Assembly (NCBI GenBank): GCA_013695395.1
Contig: JACDAP010000409.1
Location: 1-6,429 of the forward strand
DNA: 6,429 nt
Origin: Solirubrobacterales bacterium
Lineage (GTDB): Bacteria; Actinomycetota; Thermoleophilia; Solirubrobacterales; Solirubrobacteraceae
Direction of reading: 5' to 3'
How positions within the stretch are numbered: position 1 is the first letter of the stretch; each line of letters opens with the position of its first letter. Below the pieces are notes generated by a model, which saw nothing but the letters and a program-made list of their open reading frames with translations, made no database searches and had not been told where the DNA came from. Shown one piece after another: positions 1 to 5,620 of this stretch. Made by a program: the position numbers and the translations under genes.

Positions 1-1244
1 ACGGCGGCGTTCTTGGCGGTGCCGGCGAGCTCGACGCCGGTCAGGTCGCAGGAGCGCTCGATGTCGAAGCCGGCGCGGCCGAGGGTGTCAGCGAGCTGGC
101 GGGCCCAGCCGGCGTCCTCGCTGGCGACGACCAGCGCCGCGCCGTTGGCCAGGGCGTCGGCGGCGTGGCCGGGGCCGCCGAGGCAGGCGATGGCGCGAGC
201 GCGGGTGCGGGTAGCGACATAGGAGCTCGGGAGCGCGACGCCGGGACCGTCGACGACGAGCCCCTTGGCGAGGACGAGCACTCCGGCCTTCGGCCCGATC
301 CGGGTGCCGTGGGCGGCCAGGGCGCCCGGCAGCTCGCGGCTCGGGACGGCGAGGACGACAAGGTCCGCGGCGTCGATGTCGACGTCCTCGCAGGAGCTCG
401 TGCTGAGGTTCTCGGGCAGCGCGACGCCCGGGAGGTAGCGGGTGTTCTCGCCGGTGGCGAGGATCCGGGCGGCCTGTTCGCCCGTCCGGCAGCCCAGCTG
501 GACCTGCACGCCCGCCCGGGCGAGGCCGACGGCGACGCCGGTGCCCCACGAGCCCGCCCCGAGGACGACGGCGCGGCGCAGCGGCGGCAGCCCTCCGAGC
601 CACTCCCACTGCAGGGCGACGCAGGGCCAGATCCGCTCGGTGACCGCCTGGGCCAGCTGCGGGCTCGGGGAGTCGACCTGCGGGAAGGTGAGCGCGCGGC
701 CGGCGCGGACGCGGACCTTCAGCGGCCGCAGCCAGAGGCCACGGCGGATGCTCTCGGTGCCGAGGATCGAGAGCGGGATGACCGGGACGCCGGTTTCGAG
801 CGCGAGGCGGCCGACGCCGCGGCGCGCGGAGCCGATCGGGCCGGGGCGCACGCGGGTGCCCTCCGGGAAGATGAGCACGCCCTCGCCGCGCTCGAGCAGC
901 ATCCGGGCGGTCGCCATCGCGTCCTCGTCCGCCGCACCCCGGTTGATCGGGAAGGCGCCGAGATTGTTGAGCAGCCAGCCGAAGAAGCGGCGCTCGAACA
1001 GCTCGCGCTTGGCCACGAAGTAGATCGGGCGGCGCATCATGATCCCGATCACGAACGGATCGATGAACGAGCGATGGTTGGCGGCGATGATGAAGCCGCC
1101 GCTCTCGGGGATGTGCTCGCGCCCGATCCGCTGGACGCGGAACCAGAGGTGGAAGAACGGCTGCAGGACCGCCCGGCAGAGCCAGTAGACGAGCGGGTTG
1201 ACGCCCTTGGTGTTCGCTCGGTCGATGAAGGGGTCACTGGCCAT
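1..1244 (-). CDS. plsC-gpsA: PlsC-GpsA fusion: acylglycerol-phosphate acyltransferase / glycerol-3-phosphate dehydrogenase (3' end cut off by window)
   Basis: One open frame of 414 codons runs from ATG 1244 to the left edge without a stop. Residues 1-205 form a PlsC-type acyltransferase: NHRSFIDP at 56-63 gives the catalytic HX4D (H57, D62), FPEGTR at 126-131 is the acyl-acceptor phosphate-binding block, and VPVIPLSI (153-160) is the later conserved strand. After a short linker (about 193-222), GpsA begins with GAGSWGTG at 229-236 (NAD(P)H-binding GxGxxG), followed by NTRYLPG (267-273), VLAVPSRELPG (297-307) and GTAKN (408-412), whose K411 matches the catalytic lysine. By family knowledge, GpsA reduces dihydroxyacetone phosphate to glycerol-3-phosphate, and PlsC acylates lysophosphatidate to phosphatidate at the membrane. 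About 140 GpsA residues should lie beyond the edge. The gene is divergent from the 1356 gene. The GPGHA block, usually GPS-A-E, is slightly divergent. Domain calls are firm; the enzymes' coupling is inference. Confidence 0.94.
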   Translation of the reverse strand, partial: MASDPFIDRANTKGVNPLVYWLCRAVLQPFFHLWFRVQRIGREHIPESGGFIIAANHRSFIDPFVIGIMMRRPIYFVAKRELFERRFFGWLLNNLGAFPINRGAADEDAMATARMLLERGEGVLIFPEGTRVRPGPIGSARRGVGRLALETGVPVIPLSILGTESIRRGLWLRPLKVRVRAGRALTFPQVDSPSPQLAQAVTERIWPCVALQWEWLGGLPPLRRAVVLGAGSWGTGVAVGLARAGVQVQLGCRTGEQAARILATGENTRYLPGVALPENLSTSSCEDVDIDAADLVVLAVPSRELPGALAAHGTRIGPKAGVLVLAKGLVVDGPGVALPSSYVATRTRARAIACLGGPGHAADALANGAALVVASEDAGWARQLADTLGRAGFDIERSCDLTGVELAGTAKNAA

Positions 1245-1276
1245 GTGTCGAGCGGTACCCCCGGGAGGTTCCGGCG

Positions 1277-1305
1277 GTTACAGCGTCCGGCTGACACGCC
1301 GTCAA
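1277..1305 (-). promoter_or_regulatory. Candidate sigma-70-type promoter of plsC-gpsA
   Basis: Read on the minus strand, TTGACG (1305-1300) is followed after exactly 17 bp by TGTAAC (1282-1277), which has two mismatches to TATAAT. Transcription would begin near 1270, leaving a leader of about 26 nt before ATG 1244. The leader has only a G-run (1264-1259) as a weak ribosome-binding candidate. A competing reading is TACCGC (1257-1252) 7 nt before the ATG, but that hexamer lacks the final T. Confidence 0.4.
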
Positions 1306-1342
1306 CCTGCGTGGCCCGGCACGTTGGCCGGTTTCCCGCGAG

Positions 1343-1348
1343 TACGCT
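1343..1348 (+). promoter_or_regulatory. Candidate -10 element for a leaderless transcript
   Basis: TACGCT fits TANNNT and ends 7 nt before ATG 1356, so the predicted first transcribed base is the A of the start codon. No Shine-Dalgarno sequence precedes the ATG, which agrees with leaderless translation. No convincing -35 hexamer is visible. Confidence 0.4.
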
Positions 1349-1355
1349 CATCCGC

Positions 1356-1904
1356 ATGGCCTTCTCGAGCACCGTCACCGCCCGCGGCGCCCTCGCCGGC
1401 GCCGTCGCCGCGACCGTCTGGGCGGTCCAGCAGCCGCTCGACCAGAAGCTCTTCGGGGTGCCCTACGACGACTGCGAGCTGCTCGGCACCGCGGTGACCC
1501 GCGGTCGCTGGTCGGGCCCGCTCGGGTGGGCGATGCACGCGGCCAACGGCGCGCTCTTCGGCGCCCTCTACGCGAACGTTGCCCCGCGGGTGCCGCTGCC
1601 CTCCTGGGCGCGCGGACCGGCAGCGGGGATGGCCGAGCACGTCGCGACCTGGCCGGGCACGGCGCTCGTCCCGGCCCTGCATCCCGCGGGGAGCGAGATG
1701 CCGAAGCTGTGGGGCTCCGGACCCGCGCTCGCGCAGGCGACCTGGCGGCACCTGCTCTTCGGAACCGTGCTCGGGGAGCTCGAGCGACGGCTGAACGCGG
1801 AGCCCGAGGCCGAGCCGGTCGCCTTCGAGGCGGTCGTCTCCACCAACGGCCACGGCTCCCTTCAGAACGCGACGATGGTCGGGTTCGTCGAGCCGACCGA
1901 GTAG
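1356..1904 (+). CDS. Uncharacterised small protein, probably membrane-associated
   Basis: This 182-residue protein belongs to no family I can name with confidence. Four moderately hydrophobic, Gly/Ala-rich stretches lie at about 9-25, 56-76, 87-108 and 130-142, suggesting a small membrane protein with short helices. Polar residues sit inside them: H61 in WAMHAAN, H95 in AEHVA, H109 in LHP and H132 in WRH. The tail (146-182) is acidic and polar and looks disordered. ATG 1356 is chosen because the first hydrophobic stretch starts just after it and a TANNNT box lies 7 nt upstream. The frame stays open far upstream, but that part overlaps plsC-gpsA on the other strand and reads as GC-driven low-complexity sequence. 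The gene is divergent from plsC-gpsA (111-bp gap) and its stop is 3 bp from the stop of the convergent DsbA-like gene. No function is proposed. Confidence 0.78.
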   Translation: MAFSSTVTARGALAGAVAATVWAVQQPLDQKLFGVPYDDCELLGTAVTRGRWSGPLGWAMHAANGALFGALYANVAPRVPLPSWARGPAAGMAEHVATWPGTALVPALHPAGSEMPKLWGSGPALAQATWRHLLFGTVLGELERRLNAEPEAEPVAFEAVVSTNGHGSLQNATMVGFVEPTE

Positions 1905-1907
1905 GCC

Positions 1908-2432
1908 TCAAGCGCTCGCCCGGAGGGCCTCCACGAGCGAGCTCGCGTCGAAGGCGCCCTCGACCTGCGTGGTCCCGGCGAAGAACGCCGGCGTGCCGGT
2001 GACGCCCGAGCGCTCCCCCGAGGCGAGATCGGCGGCGATCCGCTCGTCGTGGAGGTGCTCGTCGAGCGCCCGCCCGGCGAGGGCTGCGTCCAGCCCGAGG
2101 TCCCGGACCGCCTTCAACAGCTTCGGCCGCGCCAAGTCGCCGCGTAGGGCGAACAACGCGTCGTGCATCGGCCAGAACGCGTCCTGGGCGGCGGCCGCCT
2201 CCGCGACCCGCGCGGCGTCGCGGGCCAGCGGATGCCGGGCGTCGACGGGGAAGTGGCGCGAGACGAGCAGGAGTTCGTCGCTCAGGCGCTTCTCCACGCG
2301 GGCGAGGATCCCCTGCGCGGCCTGGCAGAACGGGCACTCGAAGTCCGCGTACATCGTCAGGACGTAGGGCGCGTCCGGACGGCCACGAGCGTGATCGTCG
2401 GGGCCGGCGGGCGGGTCGAGGGAAACGGGCAC
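1908..2432 (-). CDS. DsbA-family (thioredoxin-fold) protein, cytoplasmic type
   Basis: This 174-residue protein has a DsbA/Thioredoxin_4-type fold. DFECPFC (30-36) holds the redox CPFC pair (C33, C36) at the start of the first helix. The helical insertion spans about 62-140 (RHFPVDARHPLA onward). GVTGTPAFF (143-151) contains the cis-proline (P148) that faces the active site. A short N-terminal stretch (DHARGRPDAPYVLTMYADF) replaces any signal peptide or membrane anchor, so it should act in the cytoplasm as a thiol-disulfide oxidoreductase or related enzyme. The start is GTG 2432: TACATT lies 7 nt upstream, and another in-frame GTG at 2438 is only 1 nt from that box. It is divergent from the Na+/H+ antiporter gene (49 bp between starts). 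In actinobacteria this domain type also occurs fused to the C-terminus of NhaA antiporters, which makes the pairing suggestive. The physiological substrate is unknown. Confidence 0.88.
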   Translation of the reverse strand: MPVSLDPPAGPDDHARGRPDAPYVLTMYADFECPFCQAAQGILARVEKRLSDELLLVSRHFPVDARHPLARDAARVAEAAAAQDAFWPMHDALFALRGDLARPKLLKAVRDLGLDAALAGRALDEHLHDERIAADLASGERSGVTGTPAFFAGTTQVEGAFDASSLVEALRASA

Positions 2433-2439
2433 GCGCACG

Positions 2440-2445
2440 AATGTA
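2440..2445 (-). promoter_or_regulatory. Candidate -10 element of the DsbA-like gene (leaderless)
   Basis: On the minus strand TACATT (2445-2440) matches TATAAT at four of six positions and ends 7 nt before GTG 2432, the same geometry as at the 1356 gene. Its -35 position (about 2463-2468) would overlap the -10 of the divergent antiporter promoter, so the two promoters probably cannot be occupied at once. No -35 consensus is visible. Confidence 0.5.
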
Positions 2446-2467
2446 GATGGCGCCGTCGGGCGCTTCG

Positions 2468-2473
2468 TAGAGT
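2468..2473 (+). promoter_or_regulatory. Candidate -10 element of the Na+/H+ antiporter gene (leaderless)
   Basis: TAGAGT fits TANNNT and ends 8 nt before the GTG start at 2482. There is no purine-rich Shine-Dalgarno sequence between them, so a leaderless transcript beginning at or within 1-2 nt of the GTG is the simplest reading. Confidence 0.45.
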
Positions 2474-2481
2474 CCCGCGCG

Positions 2482-4005
2482 GTGAACGAGCTCGAGTTCC
2501 TCCTGGTGCTGCTCCTGGTCGCCGCGGGCCTCGTCCGCCTGGCCGACCTCGCCCGGGTCCCGTACCCCGTCGTCCTCGTGCTCGGGGGCCTCGGCGTCGG
2601 CTTCCTGCCCGGCCTGCCGACCGTCGAGCTGGACCCGGAGGTCGTCTTCGTCGTCTTCCTCCCCCCGCTCCTGGCCGCCGCCGCGTTCGCCTCCTCCCCG
2701 CAGACCCTCCGGGCCGAGGCGACCTCGATCGGGTTCCTCGCCGTGACGCTCGTGCTGGCCACCATGGGCGTGGTCGCCGTCGTCGCCCACGCGGTCGTGC
2801 CCGGGCTCGGCTGGGGCCCCGCCTTCGTCCTCGGCGCGGTCCTCGCCCCCACCGACACCGTCGCCGCGGCCGCCGCGTTCAGCCGGATGGGCGTGCCCGA
2901 GCGGGTCAAGCTGCTCGTCGAGGGCGAGGCGATCGTCAACGACGCGACCGCGCTGGTCGCCTACCGGGTGGCGATCGCCGCCGCGGTGAGCGGCGCGTTC
3001 TCCCCCGCCGGCGCCTTCCGCGACTTCTTCCTGGCCGCGCTCGGCGGCGCCGCGATCGGGCTCGCGTTCGGGATGGCCGAGCGCCAGGTCCTGCGGCGAT
3101 GGGCCGATCCGGCCCTCTGCATCTTCTTCACGGTGATGGTCCCGTACGTCTCCTACATCGCCGCCGAGCAGGCGGGCGTCTCCGGGGTGCTCGCCGTCGT
3201 GGCGACCGGGCTCTACATCGGCTGGTACGCGCACGAGGTCTTCGACGCAGGGACGCGCCTCAGCGGCATCGCCTTCTGGGGCGTGCTCGACTTCGCCGCC
3301 AACGCGATCCTCTTCGTCCTGCTCGGCCTCCAGTTCCCCGCGCTGGTCGACGAGCTGCAGGACACGCTCTCGCTCGGGGACCTGGTCGGCGCGGCGCTGA
3401 TCGTGACCCTCGCGGTCGTGCTCGTGCGGATGCTCGGCACGATGGTCGCGGGGCTCGGGGCGACCCGGGCCGAACGGGTCGCGGTCGGCTGGGCGGGGAT
3501 GCGCGGGGCGGTCTCGCTGGCCGCGGCGCTCGCGATCCCGACGACCGTGGAGGGCCGGGAGGAGATCCTCTTCGTGACCGTCGTGGTGATCCTCGTGACG
3601 CTCGTCGGCCAGGGCCTGACCTTCCCGTCGATGCTCAAGCTGCTCGGGATCGACGGCGAGCGGCCGTGGTCGCCCGGCGAGGCGATCGCCCGGCTGGAGG
3701 CGGCGCAGAGCGCGCTCGACCGGCTCGACGAGCTCGAGGACGAGGGCGCCCCCGAGGAGCTGCTGCGCCGCATGCGCGAGCTCTACCGCGCCCGCTTCGC
3801 CCGCTGCCAGGCCGTGATCGGCGGGGACGGGACGCCGCCGCCGAAGCACGTCGAGAAGCGGATGCGCTACTCCGCGGTCCGACTCGAGCTGATCGGGGTC
3901 GAACGCGCCTCCCTGATCGAGCTGCGCAACGACGGCCGGCTCGAGCCGGGGGTGCTGAGCGAGATCCAGCGCGACCTCGACCTCGAGGAGGCGCGGCTGG
4001 GGTGA
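2482..4005 (+). CDS. CPA1-family Na+/H+ antiporter
   Basis: This 507-residue protein exchanges cytoplasmic Na+ (or K+) for H+ across the inner membrane, by family knowledge. Residues 1 to about 390 are strongly hydrophobic with roughly a dozen helices. Signature blocks are FLPPLL (59-64), LAPTDTVA (121-128, D125), EGEAIVNDATALV (147-159) with the CPA1 N153-D154 ion-binding pair, and the late GMRGAVSL (339-346, R341). Residues 396-507 are a charged, helical cytoplasmic tail rich in Glu, Arg and Leu, probably regulatory. Length and order fit the bacterial YjcE/NhaP-like branch. The GTG 2482 start puts the first helix (about 4-20) at the very N-terminus and sits 8 nt after TAGAGT. It is divergent from the DsbA-like gene and convergent with tRNA-Thr. 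All key residues are present, so it should be functional. Ion preference cannot be read from sequence. Confidence 0.95.
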   Translation: MNELEFLLVLLLVAAGLVRLADLARVPYPVVLVLGGLGVGFLPGLPTVELDPEVVFVVFLPPLLAAAAFASSPQTLRAEATSIGFLAVTLVLATMGVVAVVAHAVVPGLGWGPAFVLGAVLAPTDTVAAAAAFSRMGVPERVKLLVEGEAIVNDATALVAYRVAIAAAVSGAFSPAGAFRDFFLAALGGAAIGLAFGMAERQVLRRWADPALCIFFTVMVPYVSYIAAEQAGVSGVLAVVATGLYIGWYAHEVFDAGTRLSGIAFWGVLDFAANAILFVLLGLQFPALVDELQDTLSLGDLVGAALIVTLAVVLVRMLGTMVAGLGATRAERVAVGWAGMRGAVSLAAALAIPTTVEGREEILFVTVVVILVTLVGQGLTFPSMLKLLGIDGERPWSPGEAIARLEAAQSALDRLDELEDEGAPEELLRRMRELYRARFARCQAVIGGDGTPPPKHVEKRMRYSAVRLELIGVERASLIELRNDGRLEPGVLSEIQRDLDLEEARLG

Positions 4006-4042
4006 CGGGTCCTAGCGGTGAGCGGGATGAAAGCGACGCCGA

Positions 4043-4092
4043 GGCGTCTCGGGGCCCAGGCGCTTCCAGACTGCCTCGGTATCCGAGACGTC
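4043..4092. other. Long imperfect hairpin between convergent antiporter and tRNA-Thr genes
   Basis: CGTCTCGG (4045-4052) is the exact reverse complement of CCGAGACG (4083-4090). The helix can extend outward through a G-U pair and a G-C pair to 4043/4092. Inward it continues through two G-U pairs, CC/GG (4055-4056/4078-4079), a C-C mismatch and AGGC/GCCT (4058-4061/4073-4076) to an 11-nt loop. The G-U pairs exist only in the plus-strand RNA, so the fold favours a transcript from the antiporter side, starting about 40 nt after its stop. No T-run follows on either strand, so it is not a standard intrinsic terminator. It may be a transcript-end stabiliser or a barrier between converging transcripts. 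Confidence 0.35.
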
Positions 4093-4114
4093 GACATAAG
4101 GACTCCGGTCACAA

Positions 4115-4187
4115 AGCCGGGGAGGGGAATCGAACCCCTGGCCTACGAATTACAAGTTCGTCGCTCTACCAACTGAGCTACCCCGGC
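4115..4187 (-). tRNA. tRNA-Thr, anticodon UGU
   Basis: The minus strand folds into a full cloverleaf of 73 nt. The acceptor stem is GCCGGGG (4187-4181) with CCCCGGC (4122-4116). The D stem is GCTC/GAGC. The anticodon stem ACGAA/TTCGT encloses the loop CTTGTAA, giving TGT (UGU, reading ACA). The variable loop is 5 nt and the T arm is AGGGG-TTCGATT-CCCCT. The discriminator is T at 4115, and CCA is not encoded (TTG follows), so it must be added after transcription. No intron interrupts the anticodon loop. The 5' half overlaps the open frame of the endonuclease remnant on the same strand. Confidence 0.98.
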
Positions 4188-4470
4188 GAAGCATGTCTTC
4201 GAGACGATGATCGCACGCCCACCGTACGCCCGAGCTCTGTCCGTTCACGCAAGGACTGACTCGAAGCGAGGCTGAACCCAGCGCGGCGCCGAGGACTTGG
4301 ACGGCGTAGACATCGTCGGTCTCCGGGCAGTAGACGGCAAAGAGGTCCGCGTCCCCGTCGTAGGGACGTAAGTAGGCACCCCGGGAGTTCGACCGAACGC
4401 TCTTCGTGCTGAACACGATGGTTCCGACTTGGGCGGGATGTTCTCCCATTCCGTGAGGGTGACAGCGCAT
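4150..4470 (-). pseudogene. Remnant of a group I intron-associated-type PD-(D/E)XK endonuclease
   Basis: From about 4422 to 4205 the minus strand encodes a recognisable C-terminal half of the I-Ssp6803I-like PD-(D/E)XK family: TIVFSTKSV with RSNSRG, YDGDADLFAVYCPETDDVYAV, SASLRVSP, and NGQSSGVRWACDH. In complete relatives this follows the catalytic D and (D/E)XK strands. Those are absent in all three frames between 4422 and 4570, so the nuclease should be inactive. The family normally ends shortly after the RWA-D-Y block, but here the frame continues into tRNA-Thr and stops at TAA inside the anticodon loop (4152-4150), adding a tRNA-coded GSSVGRATNL tail. Base composition is lower than nearby genes: line 4441-4500 is 33/60 GC and 4321-4380 is 39/60, against 48/60 at 2821-2880. 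In-frame ATGs are at 4470 and 4449. A TANNNT box upstream leaves open expression as a short 106-residue protein, but decay is the better reading. Confidence 0.62.
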
Positions 4471-4478
4471 CCGGATGG

Positions 4479-4484
4479 AACGTA
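4479..4484 (-). promoter_or_regulatory. Possible -10 element before the endonuclease remnant or tRNA transcript
   Basis: On the minus strand TACGTT (4484-4479) fits TANNNT and lies 8 nt before the in-frame ATG at 4470, the same spacing as at other starts here. This region is less GC-rich, so such a hexamer is also more likely by chance. It could instead be a promoter carried over from the decayed gene that now helps transcribe tRNA-Thr. Confidence 0.2.
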
Positions 4485-4574
4485 TGTTCGCATCGAACTG
4501 GCCCGCGTAGGAGGCTTGCCGCTGCGCCACCCTCGGAGAGGTGGTTAGCTCGCGGGCTGGCCTCAGCGTGTCAA
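4485..4574 (-). promoter_or_regulatory. Spacer after aroF with a consensus TTGACA
   Basis: No gene is recognisable in this stretch. TTGACA (4574-4569, minus strand) overlaps the aroF stop and is a perfect -35 hexamer, but the best -10, GCTAAC at 19 bp, matches only three consensus positions. A small hairpin with CCACC/GGTGG arms (4544-4527) and the inverted pair GCCCGCG (4501-4507) / CGCGGGC (4551-4557) follow the aroF stop. There is no T-run, so termination is uncertain. Confidence 0.2.
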
Positions 4575-5605
4575 GCCGCCGCGACCGTCCCCGCCGCGGT
4601 CGCCGCGATCGCGCGGACCCGGGTGCAGAAGTCGCCGAGCGTGTCGAGCGTGATCGCCTGCGGGCCGTCACAGCGGGCGTTCGAGGGGTCGGGGTGGCAC
4701 TCGACGATGAGGCCGTCCGCGCCGCAGGCGGCGGCGGCCATCGCGAGCGGCTCCACCAGCGCACGGCGCCCCGCGGCGTGCGAGGGGTCGACGATCACCG
4801 GCAGGTGGGTGTGCTCCTTGAGCACGGTCACGGCGGCGAGGTCGAGGCAGGAGCGGGCCGGCGTCGCGCCCGCGTGGATGCCGCGCTCGCAGAGCAGCAC
4901 GTTCGCGTTGCCCGCCGTGAGGATGTACTCGGCGGCGAGCAGGAAGTCGTCGATCGAGGCGCCCATGCCGCGCTTGAGCAGGACGGGCAGGCTCGTCTTC
5001 CCGATCTCGGTCAGCAGCGGGAAGTGCTGCATGTTCCGCGCGCCGACCTGGATGCAGTCGGCGTACTCGACGACCGCCTCGACGTCGCGCAGGTCGGTGA
5101 GCTCGGTGACGACCGGCAGCCCGGTCTCCTCGCGCGCCTCCGCGAGGATCTTCAGCCCGTCGAGCCCGAGGCCCTGGAAGGCGTAGGGGCTCGTGCGGGG
5201 CTTGAAGGCGCCGCCGCGGAGCAGGTCGGCGCCCGCCGCCACGCAGGCGCGGGCCGCCTCGAGCGTCTGCTCGCGGCTCTCGACCGCGCACGGACCGAGG
5301 ATCAGCCGGAAGGCCGGGTCGGGCCCGCCGAAGCGGACGCCCGCGACGTCGACGGCGTAGGGCTGGTCGCCGTGGCGGGTGCGGTGGGCGAGCTTGTAGG
5401 GCGAGGAGACCGGGACGACGCGGTCGACCCCGGGGTCCGCGTCGAGCTCCAGGCTCGCGATGTGGTCGCGGTCGGCGTCGATCACCCCGACGATCGTCTG
5501 CTCGGCCCCGTCGACCCGCTGGGTGCCCGACCCGGTCTGCGTGATCCGCAGGATCACGGCCTCGATCTGGGGTCCGGTCGCGTCGGGGTGGAAGATGACG
5601 AGCAT
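4571..5605 (-). CDS. aroF: 3-deoxy-7-phosphoheptulonate synthase (DAHP synthase), type I-beta with N-terminal regulatory domain
   Basis: This 344-residue enzyme condenses phosphoenolpyruvate with erythrose-4-phosphate to DAHP, the first shikimate pathway step. Residues 1-70 form the ferredoxin-like domain (MLVIFHPDAT onward) that in the Thermotoga maritima enzyme mediates feedback inhibition by tyrosine and phenylalanine. The barrel spans about 95-335 with GPCAVES (104-110), KPRTSPYAFQG (135-145), GARNMQHF (188-195), KRG (211-213), CERG (239-242), DPSHAAGRR (273-281) and VECHPDP (301-307). Expected metal ligands are all present: C106, H275, E302 and D313. ATG 5605 is chosen because family members begin with this hydrophobic strand. 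An in-frame GTG at 5623 with GGAGGA upstream would add six residues (MCQAPA). It lies 69 bp after the J-domain gene on the same strand, so co-transcription is possible. It looks intact and of normal length. Confidence 0.97.
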   Translation of the reverse strand: MLVIFHPDATGPQIEAVILRITQTGSGTQRVDGAEQTIVGVIDADRDHIASLELDADPGVDRVVPVSSPYKLAHRTRHGDQPYAVDVAGVRFGGPDPAFRLILGPCAVESREQTLEAARACVAAGADLLRGGAFKPRTSPYAFQGLGLDGLKILAEAREETGLPVVTELTDLRDVEAVVEYADCIQVGARNMQHFPLLTEIGKTSLPVLLKRGMGASIDDFLLAAEYILTAGNANVLLCERGIHAGATPARSCLDLAAVTVLKEHTHLPVIVDPSHAAGRRALVEPLAMAAAACGADGLIVECHPDPSNARCDGPQAITLDTLGDFCTRVRAIAATAAGTVAAA

Positions 5606-5620
5606 CGCTGGAGCCTGGCA

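Noticed and set aside
165..1355. A long in-frame upstream extension of the 1356 gene
   Set aside because: It is antisense to plsC-gpsA, has biased low-complexity content, and would bypass the TANNNT-preceded ATG at 1356.
1375..3849. An 824-codon open frame on the minus strand across the 1356 gene, the DsbA-like gene and the antiporter
   Set aside because: It is antisense or out of frame to three recognisable genes, is made of Arg/Gly/Asp/Glu low-complexity runs, and shows no domain. Long frames of this kind arise from GC-rich third positions.
4035..4048. GACGC/GCGTC hairpin as a terminator of the antiporter gene
   Set aside because: The stem is only 5 bp, there is no T-run, and it competes with the longer hairpin at 4043-4092.
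4221..4252. TTGCGT and TACGGT as a promoter for tRNA-Thr
   Set aside because: The spacer is 20 bp, longer than usual, and the implied leader is about 30 nt. Too weak to annotate.
2163..4259. A 698-codon plus-strand frame overlapping the antiporter
   Set aside because: It is a frame-shifted shadow of the antiporter rich in Arg, Gly and Pro. The antiporter frame holds all the CPA1 motifs.
4502..4545. A GTGGCGCAGCGGCA stretch resembling the 5' part of a tRNA-Gln D arm
   Set aside because: No anticodon stem, T arm or acceptor partner follows, so it cannot be supported as a tRNA or tRNA fragment.
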